This document shows, in pieces, positions 7,325-15,926 of a stretch of 22,532 bases of DNA; the first letter of the stretch is position 1, and each line of letters starts with the position of its first letter. A model generated the notes under the pieces. That model saw only the letters and a program-made list of their open reading frames with translations. It had not been told where the DNA came from and did not search any database. The DNA is from Anaerolineaceae bacterium UBA2274. Its GTDB lineage: Bacteria; Chloroflexota; Anaerolineae; Anaerolineales; Anaerolineaceae. The position numbers were made by a program, and so were the translations under genes. The stretch spans positions 1-22,532 of the forward strand of contig DDWY01000060.1 in NCBI GenBank assembly GCA_002347705.1. Reading direction: 5' to 3'.

Positions 7325-7771
7325 ATGCTCACCGCTAAATTTCCCGCGCGTCACGATCATTTGAAAATCATCTCATCTTTTGTCATGGACGCCATTAAAG
7401 ACAGCCCCTTTGATGACCGTCAGCGCTATGCTATCGACCTGGCGCTGGATGAAGCCTGCTCGAATGTGATCGACCATGCTTATGGCGGTGATGAACAGGG
7501 TGAGATTAAAATATCGCTCGATCTGACTGAGATCGGCTTGAGCATCACCATTCAGGATTATGGCACACCTTTCGATCCGGATTGTGTGGCGGAACCCGAT
7601 CTGACCAGCCTGCTCGAAACGCGCAGTGAACGTGGCTTGGGGGTTTACTTGATCCATGAGCTTATGGACGAAGCTGCCTGGGACTTCTCTTCTCCGGGGG
7701 TAAATCAACTGACACTGGTTAAGTATTTCACCCCAACTCAAAAAACCGAGAAAAATGACAAATTCCACTAG
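7325..7771 (+). CDS. RsbW-like anti-sigma/serine kinase (HATPase_c)
   Basis: 148 residues, a single GHKL ATPase domain. The N-box is LDEACSNVIDHAY (Glu43 and Asn47 for Mg-ATP), the G1 box is DYGTPFDP (from Asp78), and the G2 box is ERGLGVYLI (102-109). No His-kinase dimerisation domain is present, so this is an anti-sigma or switch kinase that would phosphorylate a STAS antagonist. Its last 17 bp overlap the start of the GAF/SpoIIE phosphatase, meaning translational coupling is likely. Together they form the kinase and phosphatase of a partner-switching circuit. The usual third partner, a STAS protein, and a sigma factor are not encoded next to it. Confidence 0.9.
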   Translation: MLTAKFPARHDHLKIISSFVMDAIKDSPFDDRQRYAIDLALDEACSNVIDHAYGGDEQGEIKISLDLTEIGLSITIQDYGTPFDPDCVAEPDLTSLLETRSERGLGVYLIHELMDEAAWDFSSPGVNQLTLVKYFTPTQKTEKNDKFH

Positions 7772-10652
7772 CGCCCCTCTCCAGCCATCACAGAAGGATT
7801 ACCTGCAGGTTATTGCAGAAGTTTCACAGACGATTAACAGCATCCTGGATTTAGAGCAATTGCTGACGCGGGTATCGGAGTTGATCCGCACCAAGTTCAA
7901 TATTCCCTACGTGCATATTTTTCTCAAGCAATTCGTGCCGCACACCCTCGAATACCGGGCGGGCAGTGGGGAACGTGCCACCATATACCGGGAATCTCAA
8001 ATCGCCTTCAACCTGGACGCGCCTCAGGGGTTAATCACACTTGCTGCTCGAACTGGTAAGGTGCAATTGGTCAATGATGTTTCCACGGATCCCCGTCCGG
8101 TGCCAAACCCGATCACAGGTGTAAAGTCAGGTTCTGAATTAGCCCTGCCTTTAATTTTCGCCGGCAACACTTTGGGTGTTTTGGACCTGCAAAGTGAGCA
8201 AGTCAACGCCTTTTCCGAAGAAGACATTGCGGTATTTGAGACATTGAGCGCAAACGTTGCTGTAGCAGTCCGCAACGCCAGCCTTTATCGCTCCGAGATC
8301 TGGCGGACTAAGAACTCGGAAAAATATCGGGAAACTGCCGAACTACTCTCACAATCAATTTCCCTTCAGGATTTCTTCAACGCAAGCCTGGATAACATCC
8401 TGGAATTACTCCCCGGTGAAATGGGCAGTATTTGGCTTTTCCCCTCGGAGAACTTTAGTGCCGATGCTCCAGCACCAGACCATCTTTTCCTCACAGCAAT
8501 GAAGAGCCCGGAAAGAGAGTGGAGTCCGCATTTCCAGATGGAGCTTTCTCCCGGTGAAGCCTGGTTTTATCCCCCGGATAAGCCAAAGCGCGCCATTATC
8601 CGTAAACCAGACGCTCCTGAAGACCCCATTCAACGCTTGTTGAATCTCCCGGATAATTTTTCCGGGATTGCAACATCCATAACCGCAGCCGGACAGGTCG
8701 TTGGGGTGCTGGTCTTGCATGAAGGAACCCCCGGACGTTACGGAGCGGAATCCGAAGGAATTTGCGCGACCTTCGCTGGCTATCTGGGCAGCGCAATCGA
8801 GAAAGAACGTTTGGATCAGGAGACACAAGCCCAAACTTACTACACTTCTGTCATGCTCCAGGTGGCGATGGCCACCCGCAACCTGTCGGACGCCAACAGC
8901 CTCCTGAAAACCTCGGGTGAGTTCATCCTTTCTCTGATTGGGGGCGCTTCCGTTGCCCTGATCCTGAAGGATGCGGAAACAAACGCTTTTCAACTGCAGG
9001 CTGCTTTGGGCGAAGGTACAGCCACCTGCAATCTCGACGAGCCCTGCGCGGTTGCCGACCCAAGCTTGCTTGAACAGACCCTACAGTCAGGCAAGCCGGC
9101 TGCTATGCCAGCCTCTGAATGTTCCCCGGACATCGCAAAAAACCTTTTGCTCTTGCCTCAGGAGACTATCCTCTTGTTTCCCTTGATCGCTCACGAGAGT
9201 CAGATTGGGCTGCTTTTGCATTCCAGCAAAGAAGCCTACATCCCTCGCGAACCTGCATTGATCCTTGGCGCTCAGCGGTTCGCCTTGCTTGAAGGCATCG
9301 CCCAGCAGACAGCCGTCAGCCTACAGAACATCGAACTGATCCAGGCAAAACAAGCTGAAGCGGTAAACTCAAACATTCTGCTTCAAATCACAAATCTTTT
9401 CGTCGCATCCAAGAACCTGCAGGAAACACTTGGAGACGTAACCCGGGTCCTCCTTGAAACCACCAACGCGGAGGAGGTGGCGGTCATCCGATTTGACCCT
9501 GAGGATGATCGCGCTGCCATGCGGTACCTTGCCACAAAACAGGGTATCTACACTTATGATTTTGAGAATCATGTCTCACTAAGCCAGTTGACTCCAGCTT
9601 TGGCAGGACTCGAGCAAGCTGGTCATCTCACCCTTCAAGGTAATTTGCTGACAAGAAGCGGTTTTGCGGATTCTAATAGTGAATTGGACAGAAATGATAC
9701 AAGCAGCCTGTGTTTTCCCTTGAGGGTTCCTGGACAGGTCCAAGGATTGCTGGTTTCATTGGAAATGGATCGTCCGGGTCGCGGTCAGCGTTTGGAGTTG
9801 CTGAAGGAAGCCTCAATCCAGATTGCTTCAGGCATCCAAAACTACATTATGCAAACCGTCCAGCATAAGCAGACCCTGATCGACAAAGAGCTGCAACTGG
9901 CGAGGCAAATCCAAAAGACCTTTTTGCCAGAGAGTCTTCCAGAGCTGCCCGGCTACGACCTGGCAGCAGAATGGCAGACTGCCAGGCAGGTTGGGGGCGA
10001 CTTTTATGACGTCTTTGAGCTTAGCCCGGGCAAGTTTGGGCTCGCCATCGCTGATGTCTCGGATAAAGGCTTGCCGGCTTCGCTTTATATGACAGTTAGC
10101 CGAACACTGATCCGCGCCGTGGCGCTCGAAAACGAATCGCCAGCACGCACGCTCGAAAAGGTCAATCACATTCTGCAGCTCGACTCGAGTGATGGTTTTT
10201 TTGTGACCGTTTTTTACGCCATCATGGAATTGCAGAATGGAAAGGTGACTTATTGCGTGGCAGGGCACAACCCTCCCTACTGGCTTCGCCCGCAGCAAGG
10301 CGAACTCCAAATACTCAACAAAGGCGGCATCGCCCTGGGCATGATGGATCCCATCAGCCTCAAGGACCAGGAATTGATGCTGGCACCAGGCGACGAACTG
10401 GTGCTCTACACAGATGGAATTACCGAGACGTTCTCACCTGATGGGGAAGCCTTTGGAGATCTTCGCTTCAAGGAAAGGCTTGATTCGCTGCTTGGAGAAA
10501 CAGCCCAAGGGATCATCCAGGGAATCAGTTTCAGCCTGGACAACTTCAGAGCTGAAGTAGCGCTGGATGATGATTACACCCTTTTAGTCATCCGCCGGGA
10601 GCAAACGCCTGGCCGCCATGAGCCCTTACTGGCAGATCATGACCGGAATTGA
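7755..10652 (+). CDS. Multi-GAF SpoIIE/PP2C-type phosphatase
   Basis: 965 residues, soluble. Four GAF-like regions can be drawn at about 25-178, 195-355, 365-535 and 540-700; the first and the fourth are the most typical and the middle two are divergent. The C-terminal SpoIIE/RsbU phosphatase domain (about 715-955) contains QLARQIQKTFLPE, GGDFYD (Asp749 and Asp752), DVSDKG (Asp767 and Asp770), AGHNPPYWLR, YTDGITE and DDDYTLLVI (Asp938-940), the metal-binding residues of PP2C enzymes. The likely role is to dephosphorylate a phospho-STAS protein in response to ligands or redox state sensed by the GAF domains. It overlaps the upstream kinase by 17 bp and its 3' end overlaps the convergent gene by 27 bp. 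The ligand is unknown. Confidence 0.93.
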   Translation: MTNSTSAPLQPSQKDYLQVIAEVSQTINSILDLEQLLTRVSELIRTKFNIPYVHIFLKQFVPHTLEYRAGSGERATIYRESQIAFNLDAPQGLITLAARTGKVQLVNDVSTDPRPVPNPITGVKSGSELALPLIFAGNTLGVLDLQSEQVNAFSEEDIAVFETLSANVAVAVRNASLYRSEIWRTKNSEKYRETAELLSQSISLQDFFNASLDNILELLPGEMGSIWLFPSENFSADAPAPDHLFLTAMKSPEREWSPHFQMELSPGEAWFYPPDKPKRAIIRKPDAPEDPIQRLLNLPDNFSGIATSITAAGQVVGVLVLHEGTPGRYGAESEGICATFAGYLGSAIEKERLDQETQAQTYYTSVMLQVAMATRNLSDANSLLKTSGEFILSLIGGASVALILKDAETNAFQLQAALGEGTATCNLDEPCAVADPSLLEQTLQSGKPAAMPASECSPDIAKNLLLLPQETILLFPLIAHESQIGLLLHSSKEAYIPREPALILGAQRFALLEGIAQQTAVSLQNIELIQAKQAEAVNSNILLQITNLFVASKNLQETLGDVTRVLLETTNAEEVAVIRFDPEDDRAAMRYLATKQGIYTYDFENHVSLSQLTPALAGLEQAGHLTLQGNLLTRSGFADSNSELDRNDTSSLCFPLRVPGQVQGLLVSLEMDRPGRGQRLELLKEASIQIASGIQNYIMQTVQHKQTLIDKELQLARQIQKTFLPESLPELPGYDLAAEWQTARQVGGDFYDVFELSPGKFGLAIADVSDKGLPASLYMTVSRTLIRAVALENESPARTLEKVNHILQLDSSDGFFVTVFYAIMELQNGKVTYCVAGHNPPYWLRPQQGELQILNKGGIALGMMDPISLKDQELMLAPGDELVLYTDGITETFSPDGEAFGDLRFKERLDSLLGETAQGIIQGISFSLDNFRAEVALDDDYTLLVIRREQTPGRHEPLLADHDRN

Positions 10653-12335
10653 CACCTGGGCAAGAATTTCATCAATTGCTTGACTGAAAACACGATCAAG
10701 AATGGTCGTATTCTCATAACCACCCAGGATCAGAGTAGACACAGATAAGTTTTCTGCCAGGCTGACCACTTCAGCAGTAAAACTCTCAGATGTTCCCTCG
10801 TGGTACTCAGCCTTCACCCCCAGACGTTCCAGATAAGTCTGGGCGTAATAACGATTGACCTCGTCTTTATCCGAACCCTTGGTGATCAGCAACAGGTGCA
10901 GCTGAGATTCATAACGGGCACCATAATAGGCTGCCACGTAGAGGGCTTCTTTGCTGCGCTGACTGCCATCAAAAGGTATCAGGATTGAATTTACTGGAAG
11001 TGGAATTTCTTTAACGAACAAGACCGGTCGTTGGCTTTGTTGAAGAATGGTGATAATCCCGTGAGAAATACGAGCCATCAGGCTTGTTGCCGGTGGATGA
11101 CTCAGTTTCAGCACCAACAAATCGGAAAGCAGGGAGAATTCGAGCAGTGCGCTGGCAGGTTCACCCTGGCGCAGAAAGAACTTACCGCTCATACCGGCCT
11201 CTGTTAGCCGTTCATTAAACCGCTGGTGATAAACATCGATTTCTTCGTCAAGCTTTTGCGTACCTGGGCTTTCCACATGCACGCCGCGGATCGCGCCGCC
11301 CGGGCAGCGATTGACGAGAATTGCTTGCTCAAGGGCAATCCAATCGGGATCATCATCGCTCAGGGCAGCCGTGACATGCTGAAAAAGACAATCCTGGTAG
11401 GGGTTCTGGGGCTGGTCTTCATCCCGCAGTAGAACCTGCATAATTTGCTCCTCAGCAGCGGACCAACCAGATTCAGCTTTGATACCCTCCTGGTCAGCAG
11501 CATAATCAAGCACATTTTCAGTTTTGAGGGCTATTCCGAGATCCTTTTGGAGAGTTTGCTGCTGATCAAGCAGCCAGAGGTAAAGGTCAGTTAGTGTGAG
11601 GTCCCGAAAGGCATGGTGCAGACCCGAACTTTCAATCATCGCAATGACCGGAAAATAGAGAGTCTCCGCCCAATGACGCGCCGCGTCCTCAAAACTTACC
11701 GGATGCTCATTTTCAATCCCCATATAATACTGGTGGACACTGATGTGCTCTTTGAGAAGCGGATAGTTTTCGACCAGGTGCAGGCTAAAATCAACTCCTG
11801 GCAGGATCTGGTCAATCTGGGTGTCCGTGAGAAAATTGACATAAGCTGTTTTCAGAACCAACTCTTCAGCAGTAAGCGAGCTGGGAACAGGCACCTTGGT
11901 TCTCACCTCTGTTACGTATGCCTCTATCGTTTCCATGCCCATTTCTTTCGCGATGGAAACTCGGTGGTTGCCATCCAGAACAAAATAGGCATTGCCAAGT
12001 TGATATAGAGACACTGGTGGAACTCCTGCTGCAAGTGGGCTGATCATGGCAGTTTTTACACCTGCCCACCGGTGAATATCATCATCCCGCAATGGCAGGA
12101 AGTTTCGATCAAAATCCTGAATTCGGTTCACACTCCCGACGATGTCCTTCAGAGGAACCTGCTTTATGCCTCGATCCGTCTGGCTGACAGCCCGCAGCTT
12201 GGTGGAGATCTCATCGTAAGGCAATAGGTCAAGAGAACGACCCTGGATGCCTGCCCAGAAACGCTGCAAAGCAGCCTTTGAGCGGGCACGGCGAAAGTCG
12301 TCAAGTGCTTTCCTGTAAATGTTGGGATCTTCCAT
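10626..12335 (-). CDS. ParB-like domain fused to UspA-type domains
   Basis: 569 residues. The N-terminal part (about 55-150) resembles the ParB/sulfiredoxin-like fold: VPLKDIVGSVNR, then YFVLDGNHRVSIAKEMGMETIEAYV with Asp121-Gly-Asn-His-Arg125, the place of the nucleotide-binding motif in that fold. A middle region rich in aromatic residues (about 160-290) has no motif I know; it recalls DUF4032-type proteins. The C-terminal half has two UspA-like segments (about 300-428 and 430-569). The second begins NSILIPFDGSQRSKEAL and ends VSIPVMICQ. The ATP-binding GxxGx9G(S/T) motif of UspA is not recognisable (GGYENTTILD instead), so nucleotide binding by that domain is doubtful. The gene converges on the phosphatase gene and no SD sequence is visible before the ATG. 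Biochemical function is unknown. Confidence 0.8.
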   Translation of the reverse strand: MEDPNIYRKALDDFRRARSKAALQRFWAGIQGRSLDLLPYDEISTKLRAVSQTDRGIKQVPLKDIVGSVNRIQDFDRNFLPLRDDDIHRWAGVKTAMISPLAAGVPPVSLYQLGNAYFVLDGNHRVSIAKEMGMETIEAYVTEVRTKVPVPSSLTAEELVLKTAYVNFLTDTQIDQILPGVDFSLHLVENYPLLKEHISVHQYYMGIENEHPVSFEDAARHWAETLYFPVIAMIESSGLHHAFRDLTLTDLYLWLLDQQQTLQKDLGIALKTENVLDYAADQEGIKAESGWSAAEEQIMQVLLRDEDQPQNPYQDCLFQHVTAALSDDDPDWIALEQAILVNRCPGGAIRGVHVESPGTQKLDEEIDVYHQRFNERLTEAGMSGKFFLRQGEPASALLEFSLLSDLLVLKLSHPPATSLMARISHGIITILQQSQRPVLFVKEIPLPVNSILIPFDGSQRSKEALYVAAYYGARYESQLHLLLITKGSDKDEVNRYYAQTYLERLGVKAEYHEGTSESFTAEVVSLAENLSVSTLILGGYENTTILDRVFSQAIDEILAQVSIPVMICQ

Positions 12336-12440
12336 ATTTTGATTCTATTACAAATCAAATAAGATGGTTCTGGGAACTTGGACACAAGTAGCCCATCACA
12401 ACGCCAAAACATGCCAGTGATTTTTGATTCCTTTCCATGC

Positions 12441-12446
12441 TATAAT
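12441..12446 (+). promoter_or_regulatory. -10 box for the kinase-parAB operon
   Basis: A perfect TATAAT, 31 nt before the ATG at 12478. No good -35 element is seen 16-18 bp upstream. It lies in the 142-bp gap separating the divergent UspA-fusion gene and the PfkB-type gene; otherwise that gap holds nothing recognisable. Confidence 0.45.
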
Positions 12447-12477
12447 TTTTCCCCGAGAAACGAGTTTTTACTGCCCT

Positions 12478-13332
12478 ATGACCCAACCTACAACATCTGA
12501 ACCCATCAATTATCTGCTCATCGGGCATGTGACTGCTGATTTACAGGCAGACCAAAGCATCAGCCTGGGCGGCACAGCCAGTTTTTCCGGGCTGACGGCG
12601 GCGAGTTTGGGGCATAATGTGGGACTGGTGACAAGTTGCGCAAGTGATTTGCGGCTCGATCCCCTGGCTGGCATCCACAAATGGGTTATTCCATCAGAAA
12701 AATCGACAGTATTTCGCAATGAAGGTCTTGGGCGAACGCGCATTCAGCATCTCTACTCTTCGGCTACGCGCATCATTGCCGACCATATTCCCCCAACTCT
12801 GCTCGACTCCCAGTTGGTGCACTTCGGCCCGATTGCTGCAGAAATCGATCCAAATATCGCAGAGCTTTTCCCTGATGCCCTGGTATGCCTGACCCCGCAG
12901 GGATGGTACCGGCAAGCGGACGATGAAGGCCTGGTTCGCCACGTGGATTGGCCTGAAGGGTTGCCTCTGCTTGCGAGAGCCGATGCCGTCGTTCTATCCA
13001 TAGAGGATCTTCGCGGAGATGAGCAAAAAGTGGAAGAACTAGCTGGAATCTGTAAGCTGCTGGTCGTCACAGAAAGTCGAAACGGGGCGCGGGTTTTCTC
13101 CGAGGGCAGGGTTAGATATTTCTCTGCGCCTGTAGTTGAGCTGGTTGAGGACACTGGCGCCGGGGATATTTTTGCGGCTTGTTTCTTTCACCGCCTGCAA
13201 ACAACCCAAGATCCTTGGGAAGCAGCCCGTTTTGCGGTTCAACTTTCATCCCGCTCTGTAACACGCAGGCGCCTCGAGAGTATTCCGACTCAAAATGAAA
13301 TCGATCAGGCAAAAATTCAAATGCTGGCATAG
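12478..13332 (+). CDS. PfkB-family carbohydrate kinase
   Basis: 284 residues from ATG 12478. An upstream TTG (12424) was rejected because the TATAAT box would fall inside the coding region. The substrate-binding GG motif is SLGGTASFSGLTAASLG (near residues 30-46), and the second PfkB signature is DTGAGDIFAACFF (225-237) with catalytic base Asp230. Between them lies the expected beta-alpha core (VVLSIEDLRGDEQKVEELAG, LLVVTESRNGARVF). These enzymes phosphorylate sugars, nucleosides or related alcohols; the specificity is not visible. It is 7 bp upstream of parA, so co-transcription is likely. The protein is a little shorter than typical ribokinases, missing most of the lid strand region near the N-terminus. 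Confidence 0.88.
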   Translation: MTQPTTSEPINYLLIGHVTADLQADQSISLGGTASFSGLTAASLGHNVGLVTSCASDLRLDPLAGIHKWVIPSEKSTVFRNEGLGRTRIQHLYSSATRIIADHIPPTLLDSQLVHFGPIAAEIDPNIAELFPDALVCLTPQGWYRQADDEGLVRHVDWPEGLPLLARADAVVLSIEDLRGDEQKVEELAGICKLLVVTESRNGARVFSEGRVRYFSAPVVELVEDTGAGDIFAACFFHRLQTTQDPWEAARFAVQLSSRSVTRRRLESIPTQNEIDQAKIQMLA

Positions 13333-13339
13333 GTAAGGT

Positions 13340-14131
13340 ATGGGAAGAATCTACACAGTTGTCAATCAAAAAGGCGGAGTGGGAAAAACTACTACCAGCA
13401 TCAACCTTGGTGCTTATTTGGGGCACTTCGGACAAAAGGTGTTGATCATTGACCTTGACCCACAGGCAAACGCCACCAGCTGCCTTGGGATTGACCGGCA
13501 CAAAGTGGAGAATGGAACTTACGAGGTTCTGATTGGCGCAAAAAACGCTTTGGATTGTGTTTTGCACAACGGACGCTTCAAACTCTCGCTCTTGCCCTCA
13601 TCGCCCAACTTATCGGGCGCGGAGATCGAGTTGATCGAGCTTTCGGATCGTGAAAAAAGGTTGGCAGCAATCGCGCAGTCGCTCACCAACCGCTACGATT
13701 ACATCCTGATTGACTGCCCTCCTTCACTTGGATTGCTCACCCTGAACGGCTTGATTGCGGCGCAGGATGGTGTGATCATACCGGTGCAGTGTGAGTACCT
13801 GGCACTTGAAGGTCTTGGTCAACTGACCCAGACGCTCACCCGCATCCGCCAGGGCTTATTCCCGGAGCTCTCCATCAGAGGTGTTTTGCTGACCATGTTT
13901 GACGGTCGAACCAATCTGAGTTCGGACGTCATGAGTGAAGTACTGAAATTTTTCCAGGACAAGGTTTTTTCAACGTTTATTCCACGCAGCATCAGGCTGG
14001 CAGAAGCCCCCTCATTCGGCATGCCGATTTCGGTCTATGCCCCTGACTCGAGCGGCGCAAGAGCCTACCGTTCGGTGGCGATGGAATTGTTGACGGCAGA
14101 TGGGGTCCAGTTTGACCCCGGACAGGAGTAA
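13340..14131 (+). CDS. parA: ParA/Soj chromosome-partition ATPase
   Basis: 263 residues. The deviant Walker A is KGGVGKTT (Lys11 signature lysine and Lys16), Walker A' is IIDLDPQANAT (near residue 36), and Walker B is YILIDCPPSLGLLTLNGL. There is no N-terminal helix-turn-helix, so it is of the chromosomal Soj type. ParA dimerises on nucleoid DNA when bound to ATP and is released by ParB, which drives origin segregation. AGGTAAGG directly precedes the ATG, with a 7-bp gap from the upstream kinase; parB follows one base after the stop codon. No parS site of the TGTTTCACGTGAAACA type was found in the window. Confidence 0.96.
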   Translation: MGRIYTVVNQKGGVGKTTTSINLGAYLGHFGQKVLIIDLDPQANATSCLGIDRHKVENGTYEVLIGAKNALDCVLHNGRFKLSLLPSSPNLSGAEIELIELSDREKRLAAIAQSLTNRYDYILIDCPPSLGLLTLNGLIAAQDGVIIPVQCEYLALEGLGQLTQTLTRIRQGLFPELSIRGVLLTMFDGRTNLSSDVMSEVLKFFQDKVFSTFIPRSIRLAEAPSFGMPISVYAPDSSGARAYRSVAMELLTADGVQFDPGQE

Positions 14132-14132
14132 G

Positions 14133-15002
14133 ATGGCACAGCGCAGTGGACTTGGTAAAGGACTCGAATCATTAATCCCAACTTGGCAAAGCAGCCCTGC
14201 TCCAGATGGCGCCAACGAACAGGTGCTTCTTTTGCCTGTTAGCAGCATCAGCCCCAATCCCCAACAACCCCGCAAGGTTTTTGAAGAAGAACAGCTGGAA
14301 GATCTGGCAGCCTCCATCAAACAGCACGGGATCATTCAGCCTTTAATTGTGATTGCTGCCGAAGGTGTGGACCGCTACACACTGATTGCCGGCGAACGCC
14401 GCCTTCGGGCTGCAAAGCTGGCAGGTCTGAAAGAAGTTCCGGCAATTGTTCGTACAGCTTCCCAGCAGGAACAGCTCGAATTTGCAATCATTGAAAACGT
14501 GCAGCGGGAAGACCTCAACCCGATGGAGCGCGCCAGGGCTTACCAGAACCTGGCAGATCAATTTTCTTTGACCCATGAAGAGATCGCTCATAAGGTTGCC
14601 AAAAGCCGTGCGACAGTCACAAACACCCTGCGCCTGCTCAACCTGCCTCTTGTGGTGCAACAAGCCCTGCAAAGCGGAGAAATCACCGAAGGTCACGCCC
14701 GAAGCCTGCTGGCGCTCCCAACAGCCCGCGCCATGGAAGCCGCTTTGGATAGCATCCTGAGCCTTGGTTTAAATGTGCGCCAGACCGAGCTGCTTGTCAG
14801 CAAACTGAGCGGCAAAGCACCGACCAAACGCAGGGTAAATGCCCGGTCCGCCGAAGCAGAAGACCTGGAAAACCGTTTGCGTCAGTTCTTCCACACCAAA
14901 GTAATGCTCTCCAAGGGTAAAAGGGGTGGTACGATCTCCATCAGTTTTTATTCTGACGAAGAGTTGAATGCCATTTTGGATAAACTTGGAATCAATGACT
15001 GA
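14133..15002 (+). CDS. parB: ParB/Spo0J chromosome-partition protein
   Basis: 290 residues. The family N-terminal box is RSGLGKGLESLI (ParA-contacting). The CTPase domain shows ISPNPQQPRKVFEEEQL (box I) and AGERRLRAAKLAG with Gly87-Glu-Arg-Arg90 (box II), and the HTH region contains LTHEEIAHKVAKSRATVTNTLRLLNLP (about 141-167). The C-terminal dimerisation segment is present (LENRLRQFFHTKVMLS). It loads as a CTP-dependent clamp at parS and stimulates ParA. The ATG at 14133 is preferred over ATG 14100, which lies inside parA; AGGAG (14124-14128) is correctly placed for 14133. Stop of parA and start of parB are separated by one base, so coupling is expected. Confidence 0.96.
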   Translation: MAQRSGLGKGLESLIPTWQSSPAPDGANEQVLLLPVSSISPNPQQPRKVFEEEQLEDLAASIKQHGIIQPLIVIAAEGVDRYTLIAGERRLRAAKLAGLKEVPAIVRTASQQEQLEFAIIENVQREDLNPMERARAYQNLADQFSLTHEEIAHKVAKSRATVTNTLRLLNLPLVVQQALQSGEITEGHARSLLALPTARAMEAALDSILSLGLNVRQTELLVSKLSGKAPTKRRVNARSAEAEDLENRLRQFFHTKVMLSKGKRGGTISISFYSDEELNAILDKLGIND

Positions 15003-15007
15003 AAACG

Positions 15008-15850
15008 ATGCCGTTAGATATCCAAGCCTGTTCCAATCTGCCTCCCGCTGACCTTGCAAGATTCCTGAATGCCAACAATCTCGCCTTCAACAATCTTGAC
15101 TGGTTCCCGCCCAATGAAAGGTTCAATGAAGCCGGCTGTTTTGCAGTCATAGAACAGCAGCAAATCAAAGCCCTGCTGGCTGCCACTCCCGAAAGCTCAC
15201 TTGTTGCATGGCTGCGTTTTTTCCACGCTGAACGCGATGCAAAACATGGGCAGTATTTCAAGACTCTGTTTTCTCAGGCAAAGATTATCTTACAGAACAT
15301 GGGGATACAGAGCGTGTTCTCCCTTGCACCCCACAATTGGCTGGAAAGTTTACTCAAAGCGGAAGGCTTTCTGCCAGCCGACACGATCGTTACGCTTCAG
15401 TGCAATTTTACGGGATCAAAATTGAGGCGCGCAAACCCGGAGCTCATCATTCGTGAAATGACTCAACGCGACCTCACCGCAGTGGAAGCCATCGATCTCG
15501 CCGCTTTCGATCCGGTCTGGCAGTTGAAACACGCCACTCTTGAAAAGACCTACCACTTAAGCGCCTGGAACAGTATAGCCATTCTCGAGAAAGAAATCGT
15601 TGGCTATCAGATGAGCACAAACACCTTCGACTCAGCCCACCTGGCGCGCCTGGCTGTAACTCCACGCTGGCAGGGCAAGGGTGTGGGGCATCGCCTGGTG
15701 GAAGACATGCTCGAAACTCTCTCAGCGATCGGGGTAACTACCTTTTCCGTAAATACCCAGGCCAGCAACGGCCAATCCCTATCGCTCTATCATTCCCTGG
15801 GTTTTGAACGCGAGGATCGCGATATCCTGGTGATGTCGCTCAATCTATAA
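15008..15850 (+). CDS. GNAT-family N-acetyltransferase
   Basis: 280 residues, five bases after parB. The C-terminal half is a clear GNAT domain: ELIIREMTQRDLTAVEAIDLAAF (from about 141), then LARLAVTPRWQGKGVGHRLVEDML, motif A with the acetyl-CoA-binding Q-x-x-G-x-G, and ASNGQSLSLYHSLGFEREDRD, motif B. The N-terminal half (about 1-130) is a second, weaker domain of similar size (residues such as LRFFHAERDAKHGQYFKTLFSQA) and is probably a degenerate GNAT repeat. The acyl acceptor is unknown. Its position suggests co-transcription with parAB, but no role in segregation can be inferred. No strong RBS is visible, which is consistent with coupling to parB. Confidence 0.85.
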   Translation: MPLDIQACSNLPPADLARFLNANNLAFNNLDWFPPNERFNEAGCFAVIEQQQIKALLAATPESSLVAWLRFFHAERDAKHGQYFKTLFSQAKIILQNMGIQSVFSLAPHNWLESLLKAEGFLPADTIVTLQCNFTGSKLRRANPELIIREMTQRDLTAVEAIDLAAFDPVWQLKHATLEKTYHLSAWNSIAILEKEIVGYQMSTNTFDSAHLARLAVTPRWQGKGVGHRLVEDMLETLSAIGVTTFSVNTQASNGQSLSLYHSLGFEREDRDILVMSLNL

Positions 15851-15926
15851 AAATCTCACCTTTTATGATGCCTGGACGCAAACAGTCCTTTGTGGCAAAA
15901 TCAAGCAAACCTATTCAGGAGTTAAT

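Noticed and set aside
14100..14132. Longer parB starting at ATG 14100
   Set aside because: It lies inside parA; the ATG at 14133 has AGGAG in place and begins with the expected family box.
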